Notes under the pieces: model-generated
What the model was told of the DNA's origin: nothing
The model's input: only the letters and a program-made list of their open reading frames with translations
The model's database searches: none
Part shown: piece by piece, positions 1 to 8,707 of the stretch
Position numbering within the stretch: position 1 is the stretch's first letter
How the letters are laid out: each line of letters starts with the position of its first letter
Origin: Gammaproteobacteria bacterium
Lineage (GTDB): Bacteria > Pseudomonadota > Gammaproteobacteria > Enterobacterales > Alteromonadaceae
Assembly: GCA_018826295.1 (NCBI GenBank)
Contig: JAHJZX010000039.1
Location: forward strand, 1-34,170
Length of the DNA stretch: 34,170 bases
Reading direction: 5' to 3'
Translations under genes and position numbers: made by a program

Positions 1-114
1 TGGTGGCAATAGCGCTGTGGAACCACCTGATCCCATTCCGAACTCAGAAGTGAAACGCAGCTGCGACGATGGTAGTGTAGCATTCGCTATGCGAGAGTAG
101 TTCACCGCCAGGCT
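1..114 (+). rRNA. rrf: 5S ribosomal RNA, 5' end cut by the window
   Basis: The sequence follows the bacterial 5S rRNA pattern: the conserved core CCGAACTCAGAAGTGAAAC at about 39-57, GATGGTAGTGT at 68-78, GCGAGAGTAG at 91-100, and a 3' end CCGCCAGGC that pairs with the start of the molecule. Compared with the roughly 120-nt gammaproteobacterial molecule, only about the first four bases are missing. It marks the end of an rRNA operon reading into the window. An intrinsic terminator follows at once. Confidence 0.95.
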
Positions 115-129
115 CCTCATTAAGTAAAC

Positions 130-159
130 AAGCCCGTCTCGAAAGAGGCGGGCTTTTTT
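130..159 (+). terminator. Rho-independent terminator of the rRNA operon
   Basis: A strong GC-rich stem (AAGCCCGTCTC, loop GAAA, GAGGCGGGCTT) is followed by a T run. It lies 16 bases after the 5S rRNA and has the form of an rRNA operon terminator. Confidence 0.9.
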
Positions 160-344
160 GCTTTATGTTGCCCTGATGGTAAACCTGCCCGAGCCAGCGA
201 ACGCTATGCGACCAGTTCGTCCAGAACGAACTGGGACAGCTTCAGCTGGCCGCGAAGAGGCTAGCTCCATGGAAGGGGTGAGCAATGTAGTTCACCGCCA
301 GACGTTCAACGCTGTTAGGCCTGCCCCACGCTGACTTAATAAAT
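160..344. other. Spacer after the rRNA operon with a partial 5S repeat
   Basis: I see no gene here. A perfect 9-bp inverted repeat (CCAGTTCGT / ACGAACTGG, 212-220 and 226-234) has no T run after it. At 288-301 the 14 bases TAGTTCACCGCCAG repeat exactly the 3' end of the 5S rRNA at 98-111, and the preceding bases (GAGCAATG) loosely echo GAGAG. This may be a remnant of a second 5S copy or a conserved part of the operon tail. Confidence 0.5.
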
Positions 345-369
345 GAAAAAGCCCGCTTATCGCGGGCTT
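345..369 (-). terminator. Rho-independent terminator for the minus-strand gene ending at 395
   Basis: Read on the minus strand, the stem AAGCCCGC / GCGGGCTT (349-356 and 362-369 on the plus strand) is followed by a T-rich tract. It lies about 25 bases after the stop codon of the exported-protein gene. Confidence 0.8.
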
Positions 370-394
370 GAAAAGAAGATTAAATTGGCGCAAT

Positions 395-1189
395 TCAGAA
401 GCGTTGTAGGCTGCCCATTGAATCGAAGCGCCATTGTGGTTGTTGCAGGGCTTTCAGGTAGGCGCCGGCTTTGTCTAATTCGATAGCTTTAACAAAATGA
501 TTTTGCTGATCGAGGAAGATTAGCCACTGTTTTGCCGTGCTGGCCAGTTGTGCTTCTTCAATATATTTATGCATACCGATATAAGCCGGCGCCGGGTTTT
601 TCCAGCCTTGCTCAACTTTAAATATAAAACGGCTTTGATAATCAAGATGCAGAAAATTGGCTTGCTGCACTGCAGACAATAACTGCTTATCACTAATGCT
701 TACCTGAGCTATAGCGCTACTGCGGGCGATAAGTTGCTCTACTTCATTGCTGCGATTGCTGGCAGGCTTTGCTTGGTTGATAGCCCGATCAAGTGGCAAG
801 GCAATCTCCAGCGAAAACAACGCCACTTCATAATTATCCAGCATACTCTGCAAGCCTTTTTCATCCTCACAATGCTTTGGCGTGCTGATAGCTGCCTGGC
901 TGCTTTGCGTTAATCTGGCATCAACTTTAAGCAGTAAGTCTATATCGTCAGTGCGGACAGCTTGTTTTAATAAGCGCAATAGCTTGCTGCGCTGAGGATC
1001 TGACAGTTGAAGGGTGTCGGATGTGTCTGTTGGCTGCTCTTTGCATTGTAGATAATAATGGTTAACTGCATTGGAATATAAGGCGCTACTAATAGCCGAT
1101 TGCAGCGTGCGTTTTTCAGACGTGGAGTACCCACTGACGGTCACTGGCAGCGACACTAGAGTAGAAAGCAGAGGCAATATTGTTAACAT
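395..1189 (-). CDS. Exported protein of unknown function
   Basis: A 264-residue protein that I do not recognise. The first 20 or so residues are hydrophobic with small residues (LPLLSTLVSLPVTVSG), which looks like a signal peptide, so a periplasmic or envelope location is inferred. The rest is polar, mostly helical in character, with two cysteines (near residues 49 and 107) and no catalytic motif I can name. It lies downstream of tmcA in the same orientation, separated by about 90 bases, and ends before its own terminator. No clear ribosome binding site precedes the ATG at 1189; the start is chosen because it begins directly with the hydrophobic segment. Confidence 0.7.
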   Translation of the reverse strand: MLTILPLLSTLVSLPVTVSGYSTSEKRTLQSAISSALYSNAVNHYYLQCKEQPTDTSDTLQLSDPQRSKLLRLLKQAVRTDDIDLLLKVDARLTQSSQAAISTPKHCEDEKGLQSMLDNYEVALFSLEIALPLDRAINQAKPASNRSNEVEQLIARSSAIAQVSISDKQLLSAVQQANFLHLDYQSRFIFKVEQGWKNPAPAYIGMHKYIEEAQLASTAKQWLIFLDQQNHFVKAIELDKAGAYLKALQQPQWRFDSMGSLQRF

Positions 1190-1280
1190 AAAAGTGCGGT
1201 TTGGATAATTCTGGCGGCACCTTAGCCTGAGTTGATAAAAAAGGAAAGCGAATACTGGTTTGATCAGCCAGGCCGCATGT

Positions 1281-3362
1281 TTATTGCTGTGGCTGACAGT
1301 GTAGCCGCACTAGCTTGCTCATTTTGTCTAGTAATTGTTTTTTGCCGTTAAAGCCGTATTGTTGTGCCACGGTACTAAGGTCAGCGCGCTGCCATAGTAA
1401 TGCGCAGAGTATTTCGGCTTCAGCTTGCGGCAACTGGTGATGGTATTGATTAAACCAACTAAATATCAGGTGTCTGACAAGTTCATAAGGTCTAAGCCCT
1501 GCGCCAAACAGCGCGAGTTGCTCGAGAGCTGCTGTTGTTAGCGGCTCTGAATTAGGTGGGGCAACCAATTGCATTACTAAAGCCTGATGTAGCAACGGAT
1601 ACAAGGTTAAATTAACAAAAAGTTGTTTGGCAAAAGCGTCAGACAGTGCCGTAATAGCAACAGGATCCGCCGTTATCGCTTTTAGCATCAGTATTGAATA
1701 TTCGTTACTGGCGTTATCGGTAGTGGTGCCCAGCCTTAACGGCAGATAGCCGGCATTACGCCAGAATTGCAACAATTCCGCCGTAGCACCAAAACTGCTA
1801 CCCAGGTAGCTAACGCTCTGCTGTGTTGCTTGCTGTGCAATAAAAGTTAACAGTCTTGATCCCAGTTTTTGCCGTTGCAGTGCGGGTTGCACGGCTATAC
1901 GCATAACACGCCACAGTGTGGCTTGAGCCAGTTCTGGCTGAGCCAGATGGAACGCCAGGCTCTGCGCCAGTAAATGCCCCTGTACCCTGCGCTTGCCGTG
2001 GTATATCTGTATTGCCAGCTGGTTGTCGATGTCACCTTCAATGCTGATAAGCGCGCAAGCCAGTAGCCGGTTATTCTGCTCAATACTGATCACCTGCAAC
2101 TGCGGGTTATCCAGCAAAGCAGCTAAATCTTTTACCTGAGTTTGATAATGCGCCAGGCTTAACAGGCTGAATACTTCTGCTAACTTGTCTGTTTGATCCA
2201 ACCAGTCTTTAGCCCGGTAACAGGCAAAGCTGACAGGACTCGCTGCATGGTAAACCGCATCAGCGGCGTTTTGTTGCAGCAAAAAGCCGGCAAAGGTCAG
2301 CTGCTCTAATGGATCGCCTGGTTGGTAGCGGATGGCTTGTTGTATATGTAGCTTCTTCCAGCCCGGGCACTGTTTTGCAAGGTATTGCTGAAATCGCAAC
2401 TGAAAGCCACGGCCGGTACCTTCATAACCATGCTCTGTACTGGCAAATACGATACGGCTAAAGCGCTGCAACAACTGTTGTAGTACTGGGGTCGGAATAG
2501 CGGCAGCTTCGTCTACCAGCAGTAAATCGGTATTCTGATCGCTGCGTAACAGCTGATCAAAAGGTACAAACTGCAAATGATTATGCAGTGCTGCATCGCT
2601 TAGCTGCTGAAAATGCGCCAAAGCGGTTTGTGCAGCCAGCGGCGACGGTGCGGTAATCAGCAGCTGTTTACCGGCTTTCGCCAATAATGCCGCGGCTATA
2701 CCCAAAGCGGCAGATTTGCCCCGACCGCGATCGGCACTGATCACCAGAGGCCGGCGTCGATGACCACTGACTACATGTAAAATAGCGGCAACAGCAGCTT
2801 GTTGTTCGCCGGTTATACAGGGCGCTGGCACGCTATCATGCCTGACCGTATCTGGCCAGGTCAGCTGTTGGCTAACAGCCGTATTGTTTATAACAACGAC
2901 ATTTTGCTGTTGTAAGCGGCTAAGCCAGAAAGCAATAAAATGGCCCTGATGGCTGGCGGCATCCAGTGGGTATGGTAACAGCCTGGCGTGCGCCGGATTA
3001 GCTTGCTGCTGCCACTGAGTAAAAGGTGGGCAAAGTAGCAGCCAGATACCGCCGGCTTTAACGCAGCCGGCTGACGCTGCCACCAAATCAGCGTTAAAGC
3101 CTGCAAACGCATTGATAACCAGAATATCGCACTCGCTGCCCAGTAACTGGTAGTTTTGCCTGCCAGTTAAGTTGATGGCATCGGCCGGCGCGTCCGCGCC
3201 AAGCCAATACAGCGTGTGGTAATTTGCCAGGCTCAGTAAATCGGCGGTGTACGATAGAAGAGATTCTGCTGTGCCCTGCCAGATTACCGGCAAACGGATA
3301 TGCAACTGCGCGGCCTGTTGCTGCCATTGCTGTAGCTGAGCCAGCAGCGCAGTAATGGCCAT
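1281..3362 (-). CDS. tmcA: tRNA(Met) cytidine acetyltransferase TmcA
   Basis: A 693-residue protein (the E. coli enzyme has 671). It makes N4-acetylcytidine at the wobble position 34 of elongator tRNA-Met, using acetyl-CoA and ATP or GTP. Visible domains in order: an N-terminal Rossmann-like region; an ATPase core with a Walker A loop DRGRGKSAA near residue 210, a Walker B LLLVDEAAA near 280 and the family motif EHGYEGTGRGF near 305; a GNAT acetyltransferase fold with the acetyl-CoA binding stretch VQPALQRQKLGSRLL near 490; and a C-terminal helical tRNA-binding tail. Its ATG directly follows the TAA stop of uvrD (TAAATG), so the two are probably co-transcribed and translationally coupled. Confidence 0.93.
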   Translation of the reverse strand: MAITALLAQLQQWQQQAAQLHIRLPVIWQGTAESLLSYTADLLSLANYHTLYWLGADAPADAINLTGRQNYQLLGSECDILVINAFAGFNADLVAASAGCVKAGGIWLLLCPPFTQWQQQANPAHARLLPYPLDAASHQGHFIAFWLSRLQQQNVVVINNTAVSQQLTWPDTVRHDSVPAPCITGEQQAAVAAILHVVSGHRRRPLVISADRGRGKSAALGIAAALLAKAGKQLLITAPSPLAAQTALAHFQQLSDAALHNHLQFVPFDQLLRSDQNTDLLLVDEAAAIPTPVLQQLLQRFSRIVFASTEHGYEGTGRGFQLRFQQYLAKQCPGWKKLHIQQAIRYQPGDPLEQLTFAGFLLQQNAADAVYHAASPVSFACYRAKDWLDQTDKLAEVFSLLSLAHYQTQVKDLAALLDNPQLQVISIEQNNRLLACALISIEGDIDNQLAIQIYHGKRRVQGHLLAQSLAFHLAQPELAQATLWRVMRIAVQPALQRQKLGSRLLTFIAQQATQQSVSYLGSSFGATAELLQFWRNAGYLPLRLGTTTDNASNEYSILMLKAITADPVAITALSDAFAKQLFVNLTLYPLLHQALVMQLVAPPNSEPLTTAALEQLALFGAGLRPYELVRHLIFSWFNQYHHQLPQAEAEILCALLWQRADLSTVAQQYGFNGKKQLLDKMSKLVRLHCQPQQ

Positions 3363-5534
3363 TTAGCCAACCGCCTGCAAACGGGCATAAGCCGTAACCA
3401 GCCACTTGCTGCCCAGATCGTCAAAGTTAACCTGAATGCGCGATTGGCTGCCGGTACCTTCGTAATTAAGTACAGTACCTTCGCCAAACTTATCGTGCAA
3501 CACGCGCTGGCCGAGTTTAAAGCCGGTATTTTCAAACGCCACGTGCGAGGCGGCACTGCCAAAGCGGTTAAACTGGGTTGGCCGGCTTACCTGAGTAGTC
3601 AGACGAATTTCTTCTACATATTCTGCCGGTATTTCACGGATAAAGCGTGACGGCTTGTGGTATTGCTCCTGGCCATACAAACGGCGGCTTTCGGCATGGG
3701 TTAAGTACAGCTTCCTCATCGCCCGCGTCATGCCGACATAACACAGCCGGCGCTCTTCCTCTAACCGGGTCGGGTCGTCACCACTTTGCTGGCTGGGGAA
3801 CATGCCTTCTTCCAGGCCGCAGATAAACACCAGCGGAAACTCCAGCCCTTTGGCACTGTGTAGCGTCATTAACTGCACCGCATCGGAGTGCTCTTCGGCC
3901 TGATACTCACCGGCTTCCAGTGCCGCCTGCGATAAAAACGCTGCCAGCGGCGTCATATCTTCGGCGCGGCGCTCATCAAAGTTCTGGCAGGCCGTGATCA
4001 ACTCGTTTAAGTTTTCTATCCGGGTTTGCGCTTTCTCGCCTTTTTCTGCCTGGTACATGGCATATAAACCAGACTGTTTAATGGCGTGTTCGGCTTGCTC
4101 ATGCAGCGGCAACTCCACTACCTGGCTATCTAACTGCTCTATTAACTGCATAAAGTTATCAATGGCAGAGGCAGCGCGGCCAGTCAGCTGCTTTTGCGCC
4201 AACATTTGCTGCAAACTTTGCCACAGTGTTTGCTGCTGGGCGCGGGCGTATTCGCGTACTTTGTTTAATGTCGTGTCACCTATGCCACGCACCGGTGTAT
4301 TGATCACGCGCTCCAGCGCAGCGTCATCCTGGCGATTATGCAGCAGGCGCAGGTAAGCCAGTGCGTCTTTAATTTCCTGCCGTTCATAAAAGCGCAGGCC
4401 GCCATAAATACGATAATGCAAGCCTTCCTGAATTAAGGCTTCTTCTAACACCCGTGACTGGGCATTGTTGCGATACAAAATAGCGGCTTCGCTTAAGCGG
4501 TCACCCTGTTTATGCCAGTCGCGAATGCGACCGACAATAAAGCGCGCTTCATCCAGCTCGTTAAAGGCAGTGTATAACGATATCACTTCACCCTGGACGC
4601 CGTCGGTCCATAAATCTTTACCCAGCCGGTCGGTGTTATTAGCAATAACCGCATTAGCGGCTTTTAAGATGGTTTCCGTCGAGCGGTAGTTTTGCTCCAG
4701 CCGCACGGTTTCTACGTCGGGGAAATCTTTTAAGAAAGTTTGAATGTTTTCTACCCGGGCGCCACGCCAGCCGTATATCGACTGGTCGTCATCACCTACT
4801 ATCATTACGATGGCGCTGTTGCCGGCTAACAGGCGCAGCCACTGATACTGAATGGCATTGGTGTCCTGAAACTCGTCTACCAGTATATGGCGGAAACGCT
4901 GCTGATAATGACTACGAACGTCGCTGTTTTGTTTTAACAGCTCAAAGCTACGTAACAGTATTTCGGCAAAATCTACCAGGCCAGCGCGGTCGCACATGTC
5001 CTGATAGGCGGCATAAATTTTAACCATCTGCTGCAGGCTAAAATCGCCGGCGGCATCTATCATACCCGGGCGCAGGCCATCGTCTTTGCGGGCATTAATA
5101 AACCACTGAATCTGTTTTGGCGGCCAGTGTTTTTCGTCCAGATTCAGTGCCTTGAGCACCCGCTTAACCAGCCGGTACTGATCATCACTGTCGATAATCT
5201 GAAAGCCCTGTGGCAGGCCAGCTTCCTGATAATGCGCCCGCAGCATGCGATGCGACAAACCATGGAAGGTGCCCATCCACAGATTATTTAAACTCACGCC
5301 AATGGTGCTTTCAATACGGCCGCGCATTTCCTGCGAGGCTTTGTTGGTAAAGGTTACCGCCAGCAAGCTGTAGGGCGCGACCCGCTCTACCTGCATTAAC
5401 CAGGCTAAGCGATGCACCAGCACGCGGGTTTTGCCACTGCCGGCACCGGCCAGTACCAGCATATGCTGCGGTGATGCTGCCACCGCATCGCGTTGTTTAT
5501 CGTTCAGCCCATCCAGCAGGTAAGATACATCCAT
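3363..5534 (-). CDS. uvrD: DNA helicase II UvrD
   Basis: A 723-residue superfamily 1A 3'-5' helicase, matching the length of E. coli UvrD (720). It unwinds DNA in nucleotide excision repair and mismatch repair and removes proteins from DNA. Motifs in order: Q-motif LNDKQRDAV near residue 10, Walker A AGAGSGKTR near 29-37, VTFTNKAS motif Ia, VDEFQDTN motif II, GDDDQSIYGWRGA motif III, LMTLHSAKGLEF motif V, and YVGMTRA motif VI. The C-terminal part (GQRVLHDKFGEGTVL) is the Tudor-like domain that binds RNA polymerase in UvrD/PcrA. It is the first gene of the uvrD-tmcA pair. A good sigma70 promoter lies just upstream. Confidence 0.96.
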   Translation of the reverse strand: MDVSYLLDGLNDKQRDAVAASPQHMLVLAGAGSGKTRVLVHRLAWLMQVERVAPYSLLAVTFTNKASQEMRGRIESTIGVSLNNLWMGTFHGLSHRMLRAHYQEAGLPQGFQIIDSDDQYRLVKRVLKALNLDEKHWPPKQIQWFINARKDDGLRPGMIDAAGDFSLQQMVKIYAAYQDMCDRAGLVDFAEILLRSFELLKQNSDVRSHYQQRFRHILVDEFQDTNAIQYQWLRLLAGNSAIVMIVGDDDQSIYGWRGARVENIQTFLKDFPDVETVRLEQNYRSTETILKAANAVIANNTDRLGKDLWTDGVQGEVISLYTAFNELDEARFIVGRIRDWHKQGDRLSEAAILYRNNAQSRVLEEALIQEGLHYRIYGGLRFYERQEIKDALAYLRLLHNRQDDAALERVINTPVRGIGDTTLNKVREYARAQQQTLWQSLQQMLAQKQLTGRAASAIDNFMQLIEQLDSQVVELPLHEQAEHAIKQSGLYAMYQAEKGEKAQTRIENLNELITACQNFDERRAEDMTPLAAFLSQAALEAGEYQAEEHSDAVQLMTLHSAKGLEFPLVFICGLEEGMFPSQQSGDDPTRLEEERRLCYVGMTRAMRKLYLTHAESRRLYGQEQYHKPSRFIREIPAEYVEEIRLTTQVSRPTQFNRFGSAASHVAFENTGFKLGQRVLHDKFGEGTVLNYEGTGSQSRIQVNFDDLGSKWLVTAYARLQAVG

Positions 5535-5564
5535 CAGAAAGTCTCGCTATGCACAATGGCAGCC

Positions 5565-5592
5565 ATTATAGCAGCCCAGCTGTGCAGGCCAA
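5565..5592 (-). promoter_or_regulatory. Predicted sigma70 promoter of uvrD
   Basis: On the minus strand TTGGCC (5592-5587) and a perfect TATAAT (5570-5565) are separated by 16 bases, about 31 bases upstream of the uvrD ATG. The -10 box is ideal; the -35 matches four of six positions. A degenerate SOS-like palindrome lies just upstream at 5602-5617. Confidence 0.6.
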
Positions 5593-5601
5593 GCGTAGAT
5601 A

Positions 5602-5617
5602 GTGGATATATAACCAG
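5602..5617. promoter_or_regulatory. Possible degenerate LexA box upstream of uvrD
   Basis: On the minus strand CTGGTTATATATCCAC resembles the gammaproteobacterial LexA site CTGT-N8-ACAG, with the AT-rich centre typical of it but mismatches in both arms. uvrD is SOS-induced in E. coli, which makes a site plausible. However, this one lies upstream of the predicted -35 box and overlaps nothing obvious, so the call is weak. Confidence 0.25.
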
Positions 5618-6871
5618 TTAACCAGCAGATGGCGCCGTATTTTGCTGTTGCATTAACTGCTTTTGTTTATAGCTTTTAGCAAAAGTTAAAATGGCCATAT
5701 TGATACAGGCAAAAATAAAGAAGCCTAATGTCACCGGAATAAGGCTACCGTTATACATCTGGCCTATGATGGTGCCTATGCTCATCGACATAATGGAAGA
5801 CACAGAGCCAATAATGGCGGCTGCTATACCCGCCACATGCCCCATAGGTTCCATGGCCATGGCGTTGATATTGCCAAACACCAGGCCGAAGCAAAAAAAC
5901 AGTACGGCGGCGTACAGTAAAAACATCCAAAGTTGAATATCAGTCACAAGATGCAGGGCTAAAAACAGCGCCGAGCTGACAATAATGCCCCAGACAGCGG
6001 CGGCGGATAATTGCTGCATGTCCCATTTTTGCACCAGACGTGAGTTAAGCAATGATGCTACACCAAACACTATAGCCAGCAAGCCAAAGTACAGGGTAAA
6101 TAACTCACCGGTTTTAAATAAATCCTGAAAAATCTGCTGCGATGAGTTGAGATAGCCAATAAAGCTACCAAAAAACAACCCCATACAAATCATGTAGCAT
6201 ACGGTTGGTACATTGCTGATAACTTCTTTAATGCCCTCGGCAAAGCCTTTTTTGCTCATTGGGATCCGATGTGCTTCGGGCAGGGTTTCTTCCAGACGCC
6301 AAAAAATCCAAAGCACTATTAGCAACGCATAGCCGACATACAGTAGAAAAATATCCCGCCAGTTGCCAACCCATAACACCGCCTGGCCCAGGCTGGGCGC
6401 TAATGCTGGTACCATAACAAAAATCATCATCACCAGTGACATAATGCGCGCCATATCATTGCCGGAATATTTATCCCGCACGATAGAAATAGCCGACACA
6501 TAAGGTCCCGACACGCCTAAACCCTGGATAAAACGACCTAATAGCAACATATTGATATCGTTAGCGAAATAACAAACCGCCGTACCCACTAAAAACAGTG
6601 CTATACCGCCGTTTAGCACCTTTTTGCGGCCAGTAGCGTCAGACAAAGGGCCGCAAATCAGCTGGCCCAGCGCCATACCAAAAAACAACGCACTGACCAC
6701 CAACTGCGCCTGATTAGGATGGCTCATGGCAATGTCAGCCCGAATTGCATCCAGCGCCGGTAACAGGGCATCAATAGAAATGGCAACAATAGACATCATC
6801 AGCGCCACCAGTACGGAAAATTCAGCGGTGGAAATACGCGACTGCGGCGCATGGGTAGAGTAATCTGACAT
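5618..6871 (-). CDS. Bcr/CflA-family multidrug efflux transporter (MFS)
   Basis: A 417-residue major facilitator protein with about twelve hydrophobic segments. The cytoplasmic loop motif GPLSDATGRKKVL between segments 2 and 3 (near residue 75) is the MFS motif A. The opening pattern, with a SIDALLPALDAI segment and GRFIQGLGVSGPYV, is that of the Bcr/CflA drug:proton antiporter subfamily (bicyclomycin, sulfonamide and chloramphenicol resistance in its best known members). The true substrate cannot be told from sequence. It lies 59 bases after the yigB-like gene and interrupts what is a yigB-uvrD neighbourhood in E. coli. Confidence 0.85.
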   Translation of the reverse strand: MSDYSTHAPQSRISTAEFSVLVALMMSIVAISIDALLPALDAIRADIAMSHPNQAQLVVSALFFGMALGQLICGPLSDATGRKKVLNGGIALFLVGTAVCYFANDINMLLLGRFIQGLGVSGPYVSAISIVRDKYSGNDMARIMSLVMMIFVMVPALAPSLGQAVLWVGNWRDIFLLYVGYALLIVLWIFWRLEETLPEAHRIPMSKKGFAEGIKEVISNVPTVCYMICMGLFFGSFIGYLNSSQQIFQDLFKTGELFTLYFGLLAIVFGVASLLNSRLVQKWDMQQLSAAAVWGIIVSSALFLALHLVTDIQLWMFLLYAAVLFFCFGLVFGNINAMAMEPMGHVAGIAAAIIGSVSSIMSMSIGTIIGQMYNGSLIPVTLGFFIFACINMAILTFAKSYKQKQLMQQQNTAPSAG

Positions 6872-6930
6872 TCAAAGCATTCCTTGGTTAAAACTGCCCG
6901 TGTAAAGCGGGGTTCACTTGGTTCGTTGCA

Positions 6931-7629
6931 TCACAACAACACAGTTAATTGCTGCACATCGGTCAGGCGGATATGTGGTAGCACGCTAATGGCACTTTGA
7001 TGATGATCCAGCCAGGCGGCCTGGCAGCCCGCATTCAGCGCACCCATTACATCGGCGCGGTGACTATCGCCAATATGCAGTATCTGGTTGGGTTGAACCT
7101 GTAGCCGGTTAGCGGCGGCCAGAAACAGATCGGCATAAGGTTTCATCCGGCCATCCGGCCCGGCCTGCAGGCTAAATTCAAATAATTCACCGATCCCCAT
7201 TTTATCAATACAGGCGTTGCCGTTGGTAATAGCGATTAACGTATAGCGCTGCGCCAGTGCAGACAGCAGCGCAATTACGTCAGGCGTTAAGCTGATACGG
7301 GTACGCTCCGCCAGAAAGGCACCGTATGCCATTTTGGCAACTGCAGCTGCGTCACCTGTTGCCAGCCCCAACGATACCAAACCGGCTTCAATGCCAAGCA
7401 AGCGCCAGCGGCCGATATCATGGCGGATAGCGGGATTGGTTTTAGCCAGCTGTAACCGCTGCTGCCACCAAAATTCGCTGTCCAGTTTAGTGGTTTCTGG
7501 CACCTGTTGCGCTAACGCCTGCAGCATTGCTTGCTCAGCGGCTGCAATAACAGGTTTGTTGTCGTACAGGGTATCGTCTAAATCAAACGACAGTGCTTTA
7601 ACCGGAGTTAGTGTTTTAAATAGCTGCAT
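6931..7629 (-). CDS. yigB: HAD-superfamily phosphatase, YigB-like
   Basis: A 232-residue haloacid dehalogenase-type hydrolase. HAD motif I FDLDDTLYD is near residue 15 (the first Asp is the nucleophile), motif II ITNGN near 135, the motif III lysine in MKPYADLF near 162, and motif IV HIGDSHRADVMGA near 185. E. coli YigB is an FMN phosphatase of this family and also lies between xerC and uvrD, which supports the name; the substrate here is inferred. The ATG follows the stop of the LysR gene after two bases, so the two are likely co-transcribed. Confidence 0.82.
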   Translation of the reverse strand: MQLFKTLTPVKALSFDLDDTLYDNKPVIAAAEQAMLQALAQQVPETTKLDSEFWWQQRLQLAKTNPAIRHDIGRWRLLGIEAGLVSLGLATGDAAAVAKMAYGAFLAERTRISLTPDVIALLSALAQRYTLIAITNGNACIDKMGIGELFEFSLQAGPDGRMKPYADLFLAAANRLQVQPNQILHIGDSHRADVMGALNAGCQAAWLDHHQSAISVLPHIRLTDVQQLTVLL

Positions 7630-7631
7630 AA

Positions 7632-8549
7632 TTAATACTCCGTTGCCGGCTGCAAAACCTGTGGCCAGTTAATCTGGGCCAGTTGCTGGCTAAACCAGCT
7701 CAGTGCCTGGCCCTGATTTTGTTTCTGCCATGCCAAATAAAGTGGCACCTTTTCTCTGGGAATGCTGCAGGCTTTGGCGATCAGTTCACCGCGTGCCAGC
7801 TGCTCGCTAATAAGATGGCGCGGTAAAAAGCCGATGCCCAATCCTTGTTTTTGCGCGTCTATTTTCGCCGCCATATTACTGACGATCAGCCGTTGCCGGC
7901 TATCGAATAAGCCGGATGAACGCTTGGGGGCGTCCAGTGCCGAGTCGGCGACGACCACAGCGGTAAATTGCTGCACATCGTCGGCACTGACTATTCTGTC
8001 CAGCGCCGCTAGCTGGTGATGCGGAGCGACAGCAAAAACAAACTCAGCATAACCCAAAGGCACCACATTAAACTGGCCTTTGGCAACATCACCGGATAAG
8101 CCAACCGCAATATCGGCACGGCTGGTTTGCAATGCTTCCCAGCCGCCAGCCATCACTTCTTCGGTCATTTTTATCTGGGTAAGTTTACCCAGCTGTAAAA
8201 AGCGGCTAATCACATCCAGTAGCGGCGCACTGGGCATGATACTGTCTTTGGCGATCACCAGTTCGGTTTCCCAGCCGGTATCCAGCTGTTTAACGGCATT
8301 CTGTAGCTGATTCGCAGCGTGTAGCAGCTCGCGGCCTTGTTCCAGCAGCAGCTGTCCGGCCGGCGTTAATAGCGCCCGTTGTTTGCTGCGGTCAAACAAC
8401 GCCACGCCTAAATCAGACTCCAGCTTGGCAATGGTGTAACTTAGCGCCGACGGTACCTTGTATAAGGCTTCAGCCGCTGCGGCAAAGCTGCCCTTGCGAT
8501 CAATGGCGTCCAGTGCGCGCAGGGCATCTAAGCTCAAAACGTTATGCAT
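7632..8549 (-). CDS. LysR-family transcriptional regulator
   Basis: A 305-residue regulator. Residues 1-60 form the winged helix-turn-helix typical of LysR proteins (LDALRALDAIDRKGSFAAAAEALYKVPSALSYTIAKLE). The remainder is the periplasmic-binding-protein-like effector domain. An in-frame TTG at 8576 would add nine residues, but the ATG at 8549 fits the usual LysR start, and the longer form would run into the predicted operator. It is divergent from the doxX-like gene, the classic arrangement for a LysR regulator and its target, and stands two bases upstream of the yigB-like gene. Confidence 0.88.
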   Translation of the reverse strand: MHNVLSLDALRALDAIDRKGSFAAAAEALYKVPSALSYTIAKLESDLGVALFDRSKQRALLTPAGQLLLEQGRELLHAANQLQNAVKQLDTGWETELVIAKDSIMPSAPLLDVISRFLQLGKLTQIKMTEEVMAGGWEALQTSRADIAVGLSGDVAKGQFNVVPLGYAEFVFAVAPHHQLAALDRIVSADDVQQFTAVVVADSALDAPKRSSGLFDSRQRLIVSNMAAKIDAQKQGLGIGFLPRHLISEQLARGELIAKACSIPREKVPLYLAWQKQNQGQALSWFSQQLAQINWPQVLQPATEY

Positions 8550-8571
8550 AATTTTCCCACTGGCGATTAAT

Positions 8572-8586
8572 TTCAAAAATTTTGAA
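8572..8586. promoter_or_regulatory. Predicted LysR operator: perfect palindrome
   Basis: TTCAAAAATTTTGAA is a perfect 7-bp inverted repeat around one central base and fits the T-N11-A rule for LysR-family binding sites. It lies 22 bases upstream of the lysR ATG and 23 bases before the -35 box of the doxX-like gene, in the divergent region the two share. Confidence 0.6.
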
Positions 8587-8609
8587 TAGTGTAGTCAAAA
8601 CATTGCGTT

Positions 8610-8637
8610 TTTACAGTGCAATTTAACCCGCTATAGT
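8610..8637 (+). promoter_or_regulatory. Predicted sigma70 promoter of the doxX-like gene
   Basis: TTTACA (8610-8615) and TATAGT (8632-8637) are 16 bases apart and lie about 70 bases upstream of the ATG. The LysR-type palindrome sits just upstream of the -35 box, the position expected for an activator. Confidence 0.55.
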
Positions 8638-8707
8638 TACTTCATCGACACAAGCTTGCTGTCGAGCGGCAGTAAACTTAACTTTAAACAATTTGACAGG
8701 TGATATT

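Noticed and set aside
212..234. Perfect 9-bp inverted repeat as a terminator
   Set aside because: No T tract follows on either strand, and real terminators lie at 130-159 and 345-369.
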